A DNA stretch of 64,000 nucleotides from Streptomyces sp. NBC_01549 (GCF_026339955.1 NZ_JAPEPW010000002.1:1364001-1428000); one strand, 5' to 3'; numbered from the stretch's first letter, positions 35,939 to 45,294 are shown. Notes: generated by a model not told the origin, from the sequence alone. A program made the numbers and translations.

Positions 35939-37273
35939 TCAGCCTGGGGCCGCCGCACGGGAAGCCGTGGCCATGTGGTCGGTGAACCAATCTCGGGCCA
36001 GATCCCTGGCCTTCTCCAGGGCACCGCGCTCCTCGAAGAGGTGAGTGGCGCCGGGGACGATCGCGAGCCGGTTCCCGCAACGCAGCCGGGCTTGTGCTTC
36101 GCGATCGAGGTCGAGCACCAGTTGGTCGTCGCCCCCGACGATCAGCAGCGTGGGCGCCGTCACCGCCGACAGCCGTGGCCCGGCCAGGTCAGGCCTGCCA
36201 CCCAGAGAGACGATCGCGGCGATCCGCGCGCCCGGCTCGGCGGCCGCCCACAACGCGGCTGCCGAGCCGGTGCTGGCACCGAAGTACCCGACAGCAAGCC
36301 CTGCGGTCTCGGGCTGCCTCCGCACCCAGCCGGTGACATCCGCCAGACGCCGGGCCACAAGTCCGGTGTCGAAGACGTTGGCTCGGTCGATCTCCTCCTC
36401 GGTGAGCAGGTCGAACAGCAGAGTGCCCAGCCCTGCCCGATTCAGTCCGACGGCCACGAACCGGTTGCACGGGCTGTGCCGACTGCTGCCACTGCCGTGC
36501 GCGAACACCACGACCCCCCTCGCGGCCTCTGGCACCGTCAACTGCCCGCGCAGCACCGTCGCGCCGACCCGCACGTCCACCTCCCGGTCCTCGGGCCCGG
36601 CGTGACCCGGCTCAGTCGGGCGGTTGCTCGCCAGGCGGGCTGCGGCCGCTTCCAGACAGGCCACGACTTCAGCGTCGTCGACCTGGGAGAAGTCGATGGT
36701 GTAGAACTGTCCGACCGCGAAGAAGTTCCGCGGGGTGTGCAGGCATACCAGTTCGTCGGCGTCCTCATTGAGCCGTGCGGTCCAGTCGTGCGGTGCCACG
36801 GGGACCGCGAGCACGATCCGCGCGGCCCCGCGGGCGCGGGCGATCCGGCAGGCCACGCGCGCCGTCGACCCCGTGGCCACCCCGTCGTCAACCACCAGCA
36901 CCGTGCGGCCTTCGAGCTCGATCGGTTCCCGCCCGCCCCGGTACTGCCGGGCACGGCTCTGGAGCACCACCCGCTCACGGGCCTCGACCTCTGCCAGTTC
37001 ATCCGGGGTGACGCGAGCCGTGCGCACCACGTCATCGTTGATCACGCGTACGCCGCCCTCGCCGATCGCTCCCATCCCCAGCTCCGGCTGAAAGGGCACG
37101 CCCAGCTTCCGCACCAGACAGACATCCAGCGGCGCGCCCAGCGCCTCGGCAACCTCCGCAGCGACCGGAACCCCGCCACGGGGCAGGCCCAGCACCACAA
37201 CCCCAGCTTCCTTGAAGTGCCCCAGCCGGGCCGCCAGCTGCCGGCCGGCATCACGACGATCCATGAAGAACAC
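35939..37273 (-). CDS. Phosphoribosyltransferase fused to an alpha/beta hydrolase
   Basis: 444 aa. Residues about 5-215 form a PRTase domain with the PRPP loop VLVVDDGVATGSTARVA; residues about 225-440 form a dienelactone-hydrolase-like domain with oxyanion region VFAHGSGSSRHS, nucleophile motif GYFGASTGSAAAL, and a late Asp/His (VGGDDQLV, PGATHLF). I chose the GTG at 37273 (GGAGG 7 nt upstream); the ATG at 37264 is possible. Both active sites appear intact. The natural substrates are unknown. Such fusions recur in actinobacterial stress clusters. Confidence 0.88.
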   Translation of the reverse strand: MFFMDRRDAGRQLAARLGHFKEAGVVVLGLPRGGVPVAAEVAEALGAPLDVCLVRKLGVPFQPELGMGAIGEGGVRVINDDVVRTARVTPDELAEVEARERVVLQSRARQYRGGREPIELEGRTVLVVDDGVATGSTARVACRIARARGAARIVLAVPVAPHDWTARLNEDADELVCLHTPRNFFAVGQFYTIDFSQVDDAEVVACLEAAAARLASNRPTEPGHAGPEDREVDVRVGATVLRGQLTVPEAARGVVVFAHGSGSSRHSPCNRFVAVGLNRAGLGTLLFDLLTEEEIDRANVFDTGLVARRLADVTGWVRRQPETAGLAVGYFGASTGSAAALWAAAEPGARIAAIVSLGGRPDLAGPRLSAVTAPTLLIVGGDDQLVLDLDREAQARLRCGNRLAIVPGATHLFEERGALEKARDLARDWFTDHMATASRAAAPG

Positions 37274-37791
37274 GATCCGACCTCCTCGCCTCCGGGGAAC
37301 ACGGTGAGCAACGCGACACCCAGTGCTTCCATGCTCGCCCCAGCAGGGAACAGGTGCGCCCGCTACGGGACGCGCCCAAGTGGTCGGCATCGTCACCGAA
37401 CGCGATCTGTCGTACGCGCGATGGCCCCGGACTGACACCACAGTCCGGGGTACAAACCATCGTGGACATCGCCCCGAAAGAGCGCACGGCAACCGTCCAG
37501 GACCCAACACATCCCCTTCGAATCCAAGGCGGCGGACCAGTTTCCAGGTGGTATTCACGATTCAGAGGCCGCCGACATACATCGAGCCCAGCATCAGGGC
37601 ACATGGCGCGCGGTGCACGCGCGGCCAAGCCATGGACAGGGAACCGACGGACCGAGACCCGCGGCCGACGACTGGGAGAGCACGAATCCGCGCCTGCGTG
37701 CTCAGCCTCGACGGGCCTGACCGTGGCTGGCCACGGATGTCGCGGCGTCCGGCATTCGACGTTGTGCCGGTGGCAGGAGCTCTGCCGAGCA
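37274..37791. other. 518-bp stretch with a CBS-domain scrap and a hairpin
   Basis: No intact gene. A plus-strand scrap near 37370-37410 reads QVVGIVTERDL, the end of a CBS motif. The rest is unassigned and has no gene-like codon bias. Confidence 0.5.
37425..37450. terminator. Perfect hairpin, terminator-like
   Basis: Ten-bp perfect stem (CCCCGGACTG with CAGTCCGGGG) and 6-nt loop, directly after the CBS scrap. It may be the terminator of the lost gene. Confidence 0.55.
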
Positions 37792-38190
37792 ATGAGAGCA
37801 GCCATGTCGCCGTCCGACGTTTGTCGTCCCGCGAAGCCGGAGACGATTTCCGACCGCGCCCCCTCGTGGGACGCGCTCGTCGCCCTCGCCGGTGACACCC
37901 GCCCCGGAACCGGCCTCGAGGTCGTGTCGGGACGGCTGCGGCGGGGTAAGACGGCCCTTCTGGAGGCACTTACAGCAGTCCTGGGCGGCTTCTACCGGTC
38001 GACGCCCGACCCGCACCACCTGCAACAGCTTCGTCATCTCCTCACCCTGCTCGCCACCCGCGGCGAGGACGTCACCCACACTCGGCCCGCCTGCTACAAC
38101 GGCGTCGGCTTCGCTCCCGCCTTGCGCGCGGCCGAGGCCGACGGAGCTGTGCTGCTCGTCGGACTCGACCGGCTGTACCGGGGTCGGTAG
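37792..38190 (+). pseudogene. Truncated ATP-binding protein (archaeal-type ATPase fragment)
   Basis: 132 codons from the ATG at 37792. SWDALVALAGDTRPGTGLEVVSGRLRRGKTALLEALT matches the start of prokaryotic (archaeal-type) ATPases with a usable P-loop (GRLRRGKT). After GGFYRSTP the sequence loses similarity, and it stops at DRLYRGR without Walker B or the C-terminal DUF234-like region. Intact relatives exceed 400 aa. Probably non-functional. Confidence 0.6.
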
Positions 38191-39143
38191 GCCGACGGCA
38201 CGGCGACTCAGGGACTGCGCTCCGAAGGGGGTTGCTCGATACACTTCAGACCCTCCAGCGGCAGTCGGTGCGACTCGGAGGGGCCGATGGTCCATGACCG
38301 CATTCGCCTGGCGGCGCGCGTCCTCGAAACCGGGTCGCCCTGGCCCGCGTGCTTCCCCGCGATCGGTGACAGCCGCTGAGGCCTCGTCGCCGCCGCGATC
38401 TTCCCCAGCGCCGTGGGTCGCACGCGGTGGACCACACATCGGGTCGGAGCCCCGGTGTACGTCAGCAGGTCGTACAGGTCACCGGGGCTGGCGGAGAAGA
38501 TCCGCCTCTCTCGAACAGGGGCAGGCCTCGAACACGAACCCGTCGTGCGTCTTCGAGTCGATGATCGGTCCGGCCGTGTTGAACGGATCCGTGAACATCT
38601 TCTACAGGACCAGGTTCCACGCGCCCCGCCCGGGCTAGTCGGCGAGAAGGCAGAACACCGGATCGGACAGCCGCTCCCCGAAGTTCGGCTCAGCATAGCC
38701 GGGCCTCACTCCGCGCAGGTTCCCGGCCGATGTAGGTGGTGACCGGCAGAGCTCCCACGGGGAGGCGTGGACGACCCGCGAAGGCAGCCCGCGTCGCACC
38801 GCCTCGTCCACGCCTGCAGGCTGGCATCCCACCCGTCATCTCCACGACCAGCAGAAGCCCCAACGACGCCACCGCCTCTCTGTCAGGCCATGCGAGAACG
38901 CCCTGTGAATACCGTCCCACCGCGCTGGCCCCACCGCGACACGCGGATCAACTCGCGGAGTGCCTCGGCCCGGGTTGCGCCACGCCGGTTTGCGGCGATC
39001 GTGGAGTCATGCGGTCGGAAGGGAGCCGGCGTGGAGAACCACCACCCCGCCGCCATAAGTTGAGCATCAGCCGCGCGCCGAGACGTCCCTGACCGGACAG
39101 GAGCCCGCCTCCACTTCGAGGTCACGGAGAAAGGACGACCACT
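38191..39143. other. 953-bp stretch without an assignable gene
   Basis: Open frames exist on both strands but show Arg/Pro/Ser-rich shadow composition. No motif, RNA fold or IS end could be recognised. The last 30 bp carry the AAAGGA ribosome site of the next gene. Confidence 0.5.
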
Positions 39144-39602
39144 GTGGTTGCCAGAGCCGGTGTTTTCGGCGCCATGACGAAGGAACATCGCGATCAGCTG
39201 ATGTCGCTCGCTCGTGAGGTGTCGTTCGCGACGGGCGAGCGCATCTTCCACGAGGGCGGAACGGCCGACCACTTCTGGATCATCCACACAGGCACGGTCG
39301 CTCTCGATCTTCAGGTGCCCGGCCAGCGCGCAGCGGTCATCGAGACCCTCGGTTCCGGAAGACTGCTGGGCTGGTCCTGGCTGGTCCCTCCCCATGTGTG
39401 GCATCTGGGGGCCGAGGCCAGCAGTCCGGTACGGGCCTACGAGTTCGACGCGGCGGCGGTGCGTGAGATGTGCGCGAAGGACCCGGTGCTGGATCACGAG
39501 GTGTGCACCTACGTCGCCGGCGTGCTGGCTCGCCGGCTCAGGTCCACCCGGGGGCGACTGCTCGACCTGTACGCGCCCCACGGTGCGGGCGAGGTGCCGT
39601 GA
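39144..39602 (+). CDS. Cyclic-nucleotide-binding-domain protein without DNA-binding domain
   Basis: 152 aa from the GTG at 39144. A Crp-type cNMP beta-roll spans about 10-125 (FATGERIFHEGGTADHFWII, VIETLGSGRLLGWSWLVPP), then one C-terminal helix; there is no helix-turn-helix. The usual phosphate-binding RxS signature is not evident, so the ligand may not be cAMP. It is a paralogue of the protein at 49493-49969 in the hydrogenase operon (shared LLGWSWL, WHLGAE and GRLLDLY blocks). Confidence 0.85.
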   Translation: MVARAGVFGAMTKEHRDQLMSLAREVSFATGERIFHEGGTADHFWIIHTGTVALDLQVPGQRAAVIETLGSGRLLGWSWLVPPHVWHLGAEASSPVRAYEFDAAAVREMCAKDPVLDHEVCTYVAGVLARRLRSTRGRLLDLYAPHGAGEVP

Positions 39603-39626
39603 CGAGGAGGGACGAGGTGGCCGCAA

Positions 39627-39869
39627 GTGCCTGAGACCCCGCTTATCGTGAGCGACGTGATGCCCCAGACGGTCGTGACTGTGGGACGCGACGCGCCCTT
39701 CAAGGAAATCGTCGAAGCCATACAGCAGTGGAAGGTCAGTCCCATGCCGGTACTGGAGGACGAGGGACGCGTCATCGGTGTGGTCTCCGAGGCCGACCTG
39801 CTGCTTCGGCGTCGATGGCGTCGTTCTTGCCGTCGGCCCGACGCCGGGTCTGGCGGATCGGCCGGATGA
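39627..39869 (+). pseudogene. Truncated CBS-domain protein, cut by an IS110 fragment
   Basis: Residues 1-58 are a good first CBS motif (VSDVMPQTVVTVGRDAPFKE, VIGVVSEADLL). At about 39800 the frame runs into opposite-strand IS110 sequence and ends with noise. The second CBS and the BON domain present in the intact relative at 42279-42899 are missing. Confidence 0.75.
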
Positions 39870-40005
39870 CCTCCACCACGTCCATGCCCTGACGGCGCAG
39901 GTAGCGGGTCAGCCCGGCGCCATAGGCATCTGTGCCCTCCGCCCCAAACCGGTGCGAAGTACCCAGCGCGCGTACCCACTCCAGGAGGCGGCGGTGCCCC
40001 CTGGC
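39800..40005 (-). mobile_element. IS110-family transposase fragment
   Basis: Minus-strand reading gives ALGTSHRFGAEGTDAYGAGL, TRYLRRQGMDVVEVIRP, then IRQTRRRADGKNDAIDAEA, the conserved N-terminal RuvC-like region of IS110 transposases. Only about 65 codons remain. It truncates the CBS gene on its left and a helical repeat protein on its right. Confidence 0.8.
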
Positions 40006-40017
40006 ACCGTGTCTCGG

Positions 40018-40375
40018 CTACGGAGATGACTCTCTTACGCTGCAGATGGCGCTGTTCGTAATCCAGTGCCTGCCGGGCCACGCCGGAGGGGACCTGATCA
40101 AGGCATTCAGTGATCTCATCCATGTCCATGTTGTCGTAACCGACCCAGGGTTCAGGGCCGCGCCGCCCCTCCACGGCGTCCAGAACCCCCGGACGGTTGG
40201 CATGTGTTCGCTCGTGGTTCTCGATCAGCGTCAAGTCCGACCGGGAGAGACAGCGCAGGCGCTGCTGGATCTCCGTGACGCCGAGTTGGCCGTAGTCAGG
40301 GATGGGCAGATCCTTCTCGGGTGGCGGTGTCGCGGACGTCCCCCTCAGTTCTGTGGGTGGCCTCGGGCGGAACAT
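40018..40375 (-). pseudogene. Frameshifted second copy of a helical repeat domain
   Basis: About 110 codons (KDLPIPDYGQLGVTEIQQRL, then LTLIENHERTHANRPGVLDAV and ARQALDYEQRHLQRKRVI) align along their length with the C-terminal 115 residues of the upstream gene at 40296-41447. The junction is out of frame by one base near 40310. The ancestral protein therefore probably had two tandem copies. The copy is cut at about 40018 by the IS110 fragment. Confidence 0.7.
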
Positions 40376-41447
40376 GGAGCGCGACCTCCGCCGCGTCGAT
40401 CACCATCTCGCGCCGTCGGTGGCGTCGCTCATACTCCAGTACCTGCCGGGCCGCGTCGTCGCAGACCTCGGGCAACTGCTCCTTGATCTCTTCGGGGCTC
40501 ATCGTGTCGTAGCCAGCCAGTGGTTCGGCTTCGCGCAGTTGCGTGATGGCGTTCAGCACTGCGGATCGCCTCGCGTGGGCACGTTCGTAGCCCTCGACCA
40601 CCGTCAGCTGCATCTGGGACAGGTCGCACAGGTGCTGCTGGATCTCCGGGACGCCGAGCCCGCCGAAGCCAGGGATGGGCAGGTCCTGCTCGCGGGTGAG
40701 CGCGCCATGGGCCTCCTCGGCCGCGCGGTGGGTGTAGGGCCTCTCCCGCAGGACGCCCTCAGCCGTGTCTGTCACGAGCCTGATGCTCTTTTGCAGGACC
40801 GCTCCGACCCGTGCCACGGCCACGCGCATCGTGCCCATGACTGTATCCAGCAGACTGCCGCCGTCGGCGGCCCGGATGGCTTCGGCCTGTGGCGGGCGGT
40901 GGCCGTTGGTGGCCGCTGCCACGGCCCCCGCCCGCTGGGTGACGTTCTCCTCGATGCTTTCCAGCAGCTGCTCGTCCTGACGGCGCAGCATGTGAAGCAG
41001 GTCGGCGGATTCCCGGTCGTTGAGCTGTTCGGCGATGTTCTCGCCTGCCTGACAGGTCGCCACCGCCCGGGCTGCGGCCGCGTACTCGTCTTCGGCGTGC
41101 TTCAGCAGGGTGTGCTGATCGCCCGGCTGCTGGCTGCGCACGATCTCCGTGACGGCCGACACCGTGGCCTCCAGTGGGAGCGTGGTCGCCCGTACCGCAC
41201 CGAGAGCGACGAACCGCAGCAACTGCGCAGTGGCGGCCAGCGGTCCACGGGAAGGGCGTATCGCGCGCACGCGGTCCTCGATGCGCGCGAGATGGCCCTG
41301 GACTTCGGCGGCTCGGCGTTCGACTCTGTGCCGGTCGGCGCCTGGCGGCGTGCTGGCCGCATCCGCCCGGAACCGGGCGACGACCGCGGCATGAGCTTCA
41401 CGGACGTCTTCCAGCACAGGTATGAGCACATCTGTCGCTGCTGCCAT
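40296..41447 (-). CDS. Helical protein of unknown function, ferritin-like N-terminal half
   Basis: 383 aa from the ATG at 41447 (GGAGG 8 nt upstream). Almost all helix is predicted by eye. The N-terminal half (VLIPVLEDVREAHAAVVARF, LLKHAEDEYAAAARAVATCQ, LLHMLRRQDEQLLESIEE) looks like the long acidic helices of ferritin-like or DUF892-like proteins, without an assignable metal site. The C-terminal 115 residues are the domain duplicated downstream. No established function. The frame runs far upstream of the chosen start into transposase debris. Confidence 0.7.
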   Translation of the reverse strand: MAAATDVLIPVLEDVREAHAAVVARFRADAASTPPGADRHRVERRAAEVQGHLARIEDRVRAIRPSRGPLAATAQLLRFVALGAVRATTLPLEATVSAVTEIVRSQQPGDQHTLLKHAEDEYAAAARAVATCQAGENIAEQLNDRESADLLHMLRRQDEQLLESIEENVTQRAGAVAAATNGHRPPQAEAIRAADGGSLLDTVMGTMRVAVARVGAVLQKSIRLVTDTAEGVLRERPYTHRAAEEAHGALTREQDLPIPGFGGLGVPEIQQHLCDLSQMQLTVVEGYERAHARRSAVLNAITQLREAEPLAGYDTMSPEEIKEQLPEVCDDAARQVLEYERRHRRREMVIDAAEVALHVPPEATHRTEGDVRDTATREGSAHP

Positions 41448-41799
41448 GAGCTGCCTCCTGGGGTCGGTGCGACCTCGCCGCCGCGTACGAAGACAGGCCG
41501 CCCGAAGTCCGTCGCCCTGGCCGGGCGACCGGGTCCCATCCTGGGGGAGGTGGCCGAAGATCGCCCGGTGGGCCGGCCACTGCGGACCCGAGGCTTCCAC
41601 GGCCGATGTGTACGGCCCTGTCCTGCACGTCCACAGGCATACCCACCACGCTCCCGAACCTGGGTGAACCGGATCCCGTGACAGGGTTGGCGAGCGGCAG
41701 AGACCACGAGGACGGGCGCGGGTGGCTGCTGCTGCCCAAGTCCGGCTGGAGGCGCGTCGACACGCTACGGGTGCGCCGCCTGTTCGGCTGACACGTGCG
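41448..41799. other. 352-bp intergenic stretch with a short repeated segment
   Basis: No gene. The plus-strand segment at about 41738-41790 is a diverged copy of 47328-47376 (shared TGGAGGCGCGTCGACA block, and conserved CTGTTCGGCTG end). The remainder is unassigned. Confidence 0.5.
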
Positions 41800-42200
41800 G
41801 TCCCGCCCGCTACCGTAGGCATGCCGACGCCGCTTCGGCGGGCCGCGCTCGGCCAGCCCTCCGCAACGGGCGCCGTGACAGACCGGGCCTTCTTGAGGAA
41901 TGCGGTGTCGTCCACGATCAACGCCTCCGGCCGGGACGCGTCCTGCATCATCCACGCCAGACGGGCCCGCACATACGCCGCATCACACGGACTCGACGTC
42001 ACGAAATGCGCCAAAGCCTGCCGGTCAACGTTCTCACCCGGCCCGGCCGCCATCGGCTCCACCGACTTGCGCCGCCCGTCCAACAGCAGCCCCACACACA
42101 CCTCCCCCAGCGCCACTGGCCAGCACGCCCGAACCCGTCAAACTTCTCCGCCGTGAACGCCTCCAGGCCCTACCGGACGGTCGTCTCTCCAGGGGGCATA
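41800..42200 (-). mobile_element. IS701-family transposase remnant
   Basis: The minus strand reads MALGEVCVGLLLDGRRKSVE, then RQALAHFVTSSPCDAAYVRA and ALIVDDTAFLKK, the N-terminal part of an IS701-type DDE transposase with the first catalytic Asp. The segment before it (GLEAFTAEKFDGFGRAGQW) is in another frame and the C-terminal two thirds are absent. Dead element. Confidence 0.8.
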
Positions 42201-42278
42201 CCACCCCGACGACACCCACCAGTAAACAGACACGCCAGCTACAAAGTGAACCTGACCAAGCCCTACCACTAGGGGTCG

Positions 42279-42899
42279 TCACGGATCCCTGCGGACCGGA
42301 GCAGTCCTCTCGTCCTGGTCGAAGCCGAGCCGGTTGACGACGTCCACCACTCCGTCGACGCCGGCGCACAGCCGCACAACGACCGGGATCAGGCTCTTGC
42401 GCTCCACGCTGCCGCTCAGCGTGACCCTGCCGTCGGTGACCTCGACGGTCAGCGCCGACTGCGGAAGTCCCAAGGTCTGAACGATGACGTCCTCGAGGAT
42501 CTCCTCCTCGATAGCGTGGTCCCTGCGGAGGAACAACTGCACCAGGTCGCTGCGACTGATCACACCGATCAGCCGACCCGCATCGTCGACCACGGGCAGG
42601 CGTTTGACCTTGTATCTCTCCATTGTCCGCGCGGCACGGACAACGTTCCACCCCGGCTCTGCCACCACGGCGGGGCTCGTCATCAGATCCCCGGCGCCGC
42701 TCCCGACTCTGGCGAACGTCTGCTTGTGCAGCAGGTCCGCCTCGGACACCACCCCAACTGGCCGACCGTCGTCGTCGACCACCGGGACGGCGGTGATGTC
42801 GTACTCGTCGAGGAGTCGTCCGAGTTCCTTGAACGTCGTACCCGGTCGCACACTCACGGCGGCGGGCGTCATCAGATCGCCCACGCTGCGGTGCTTCAT
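42279..42899 (-). CDS. CBS-pair protein with C-terminal BON domain
   Basis: 206 aa. Two CBS motifs (VGDLMTPAAVSVRPGTTFKE, about 5-55; DLMTSPAVVAEPGWNVVRAA, about 70-120) and a BON domain (about 135-195, LTVEVTDGRVTLSGSVERK). CBS pairs sense adenine nucleotides; BON domains bind membranes or phospholipid. GGAAGGGG precedes the ATG at 42899. It is the intact relative of the CBS fragments at 39.6 kb and 45.5-46.0 kb, and resembles the hypoxic response CBS proteins of actinobacteria. Confidence 0.9.
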   Translation of the reverse strand: MKHRSVGDLMTPAAVSVRPGTTFKELGRLLDEYDITAVPVVDDDGRPVGVVSEADLLHKQTFARVGSGAGDLMTSPAVVAEPGWNVVRAARTMERYKVKRLPVVDDAGRLIGVISRSDLVQLFLRRDHAIEEEILEDVIVQTLGLPQSALTVEVTDGRVTLSGSVERKSLIPVVVRLCAGVDGVVDVVNRLGFDQDERTAPVRRDP

Positions 42900-43039
42900 C
42901 GCTCGGAACCCCTTCCGCATCTGCAGCAGTTCCCCTGCACAGGAACGAGACGCCGTCCCTGCACAACAGGGGCCGACCGCGAACCTGCGGGCTCGGGCGG
43001 GCATGTGGCCGCCCGTCCGGGACCCAGCGGGTACGGAGG

Positions 43040-43462
43040 TCACCCACCGTGCTTGACGTCGATGTGCTTCTCCTCGGCCTTCTCGCTTCGGAGGCCCACA
43101 CTGACGGTGAGCATCCCGTCGGCGTAGCCGGCTTTGACGTCGTCCTCGTTGGCGCCCGGCGGCATGGGCACGCTGCGGCTCATGGAGCCGTAACGGATCT
43201 CGCTGCGGTTCTTGTCCACCTCGCGTTCGGTGCGCTCGGCCTTGACGGTCAACACCCCGTCACTGATGACGACATCGATGTCCTCGGGTGAGACCCCTGG
43301 AAGCTCCGCCCGCATGACGTACCGATCGTCCTCCATGTAGTCCTCGATGCGGACCGTGTAGAGGTCGCCCATCGTGGGCATCGCGAAGCGCGCGGGGAAC
43401 GTCTCGAACCACTCGGGAAGCTCCGGGAACGGGAACCTCTGCCTTCGTGTGAGTGTGGTCAT
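43040..43462 (-). CDS. Hsp20-family small heat shock protein (HspX/Acr-like)
   Basis: 140 aa from the ATG at 43462 (AAGGAG upstream). The alpha-crystallin domain is complete (YVMRAELPGVSPEDIDVVIS, VLTVKAERTE, GYADGMLTVSVGL). The short N-terminal arm FPELPEWFETFPARFAMPTM and the YGSMSRSVPMPPG loop are like mycobacterial HspX/Acr. A GGGACT-type half-site lies about 95 bp upstream. Confidence 0.92.
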   Translation of the reverse strand: MTTLTRRQRFPFPELPEWFETFPARFAMPTMGDLYTVRIEDYMEDDRYVMRAELPGVSPEDIDVVISDGVLTVKAERTEREVDKNRSEIRYGSMSRSVPMPPGANEDDVKAGYADGMLTVSVGLRSEKAEEKHIDVKHGG

Positions 43463-43649
43463 CGCTGTGTCTCCTTGTCGTGGTTGCGGCTTTGACACCC
43501 CCAGTGCACCTCGTGCGCTGGGAGTGCGCTGAGGCCGAATGGCCCATCTTCGGGGTCCCAGAAGTCCCTTCCATGCGACCAGTCCACATGAGGTTCATGC
43601 GATCGATATTCGTGCCCTTGGAGGGCCGGTCGGCCCATGCCTTCGCGCG

Positions 43650-43826
43650 AGCCCCCGCTCGGACGTGCCAACGGCGCCACCGCCCTCGCCGCGGCCGACG
43701 TCGGGGTCGACATGGGCGGCGTGCCACCTCGGCTTCGGGGGCCGACGACATCGCCCTGTCCACAGACCGTGTCGGCCGCCTCGCCGACGCGATAAACGCG
43801 ATGAAGATCGCCGACCGCGCGCTGGA
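43650..43826 (+). pseudogene. P-type ATPase scrap
   Basis: Plus-strand frame ANGATALAAADVGVDMGG is the hinge region after the DGxND motif of a cation-transporting P-type ATPase. After a frameshift ADDIALSTDRVGRLADAI continues the same domain. Nothing else of the pump remains. Confidence 0.7.
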
Positions 43827-44243
43827 TCACGGTGCAGAGTGCGGCGGGCGGCATGCCCCCTCTCCCTGCTCCTGCCGGAGTACGTCGAGGACGGCGGAGC
43901 CGTCGACCGTCTCGCGGGCGACCAGCAGGTCGCGTTGCCGCCGGTCCGCCCGCCGACCGCCGCTGACCGCGCCCTTGTCGTTGATGTCGATGGTCTTCAC
44001 CTGGCCGACGCCGACCTTGGCGACGAAGTCACTGTAGGACAGGTGCGCCCGTGGGGTCCCCGACGGGGCGCGCACGAGGAGGAGGACGGAGAGGATGACC
44101 ACCCAGAGCAACGGAAGAATCCACCACTGCCGGCCCGATCGCGACTGCTGCTGGGTAGGCGGCCTCGGCGGCTCCCTCGGCGGCCGGGACTTAGCCGGCG
44201 GTGGTGTGAGATGCAGGTGCGGCATCCGCGTTCGTGTGATCAC
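43827..44243 (-). pseudogene. FtsH remnant with the AAA and protease core deleted
   Basis: 138 codons, a single open frame. Residues about 40-60 form a transmembrane helix (WWILPLLWVVILSVLLLV), then LSYSDFVAKVGVGQVKTIDI matches the FtsH extracytoplasmic domain. It jumps directly to DLLVARETVDGSAVLDVL, which fits the C-terminal tail of FtsH. Walker motifs and the HExxH protease site are absent. It could still make a small membrane protein. Confidence 0.65.
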
Positions 44244-44418
44244 GACGCACCGCCTCCTCCGACAAGCCTGCCGTCATGCACCCACACACCGTCTGGCGGC
44301 GCCGGATCTGCGGGACGAACTCATTCCATGATCCCTCGGACACGGCAGTACTACGCCGATCGCGCGGAACCGGGGGTACGAGGCGGCCGCCGCAGTGGAA
44401 TCAGCTGTACTCCACGGC

Positions 44419-45294
44419 TCACGGCACTTGCGGTACGACTGCCACCGGGCACTCGGCGTGGTGCAGCAGCGTGTGTCCCACCCGGCCCATCTGGAGTCCT
44501 CCCGAATCGCGGCTGCGACGCACGCCGATGATCATGAGATCCGCGGCGGCCGAGCGGTGCACGAGAACCCTGTGGGCGGGCCCTTCGACCGTGGACCGGA
44601 TCACCCGGACATCCGGGTGGTCCGCCACGGCGTCGAGAAGCAGAGCATCGATCAGCGTGGACGCCCGCTCCTCGTAATAGCGCGCCGGATCTCCGGCAAG
44701 CAGAGGGTGTTCGACGGACTCGTGCGTGGGGCGGCGCCAAGTGCGGACCACCTCCAGGGAGCAGTGCCGCGCCTCCGCCTCACGGAGGGCGAACCGCACG
44801 GCCGCGCCGCACGTACCGGATTCGCCGGCGCCGAGCACGATCCGCTCGTGTGTGCCCTCCAGCCCTGCCTCGTCGCCGCGGACCACGATCACCGGCCCGG
44901 AAGCGCGGCCGGCCACGGTGAGACTGGTTGAGCCGAGGAGCAGCCCCTTCAGCTCACCACGACCACGAGATCCCGTCACCACGGCCCTGGCGTTGTCGCC
45001 TTCACGCAGGAGCGCGTACACCGGGTCCTCGGGCAGGACGTCGCCGGTGACCTTCACTGTCGGGTTGCGGCGCCGTGCGCGTTCCGTCGCGGTGGCGACG
45101 ATGTTGTCCGCCATCACCTGGTGTGACGGGCGCTGTACGCTGCCCGAGGGCATGATGCCTTCGTAACGTTCCCACCGGGACGCGTACACGAGCCGCAGCG
45201 GCAGGCCGTGCCGGGCGGCCTCGTCGATCGCCCAGTCCAGCGCCACGAGGCTGGATTCCGATCCGTCCACGCCTACGACCAGGGGCAGCTGCAT
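44419..45294 (-). CDS. Universal stress protein, two UspA domains
   Basis: 291 aa from the ATG at 45294. Domain 1 (about 1-145) keeps the ATP signature VTGSRGRGELKGLLLGSTSLTV. Domain 2 (about 155-291) is divergent at that site (IIGVRRSRDSGGLQMGRVGHTL). The region upstream is unusually AT-rich and includes a CGAAC-GATA-GTTCG dyad. The truncated USP at 61.5 kb is a close paralogue of domain 2. Confidence 0.9.
   Translation of the reverse strand: MQLPLVVGVDGSESSLVALDWAIDEAARHGLPLRLVYASRWERYEGIMPSGSVQRPSHQVMADNIVATATERARRRNPTVKVTGDVLPEDPVYALLREGDNARAVVTGSRGRGELKGLLLGSTSLTVAGRASGPVIVVRGDEAGLEGTHERIVLGAGESGTCGAAVRFALREAEARHCSLEVVRTWRRPTHESVEHPLLAGDPARYYEERASTLIDALLLDAVADHPDVRVIRSTVEGPAHRVLVHRSAAADLMIIGVRRSRDSGGLQMGRVGHTLLHHAECPVAVVPQVP

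Noticed and set aside
41448..42116. N-terminal extension of the helical protein into a transposase-like start
   Set aside because: The frame joins by chance to IS701 debris; a strong ribosome site marks the start at 41447.
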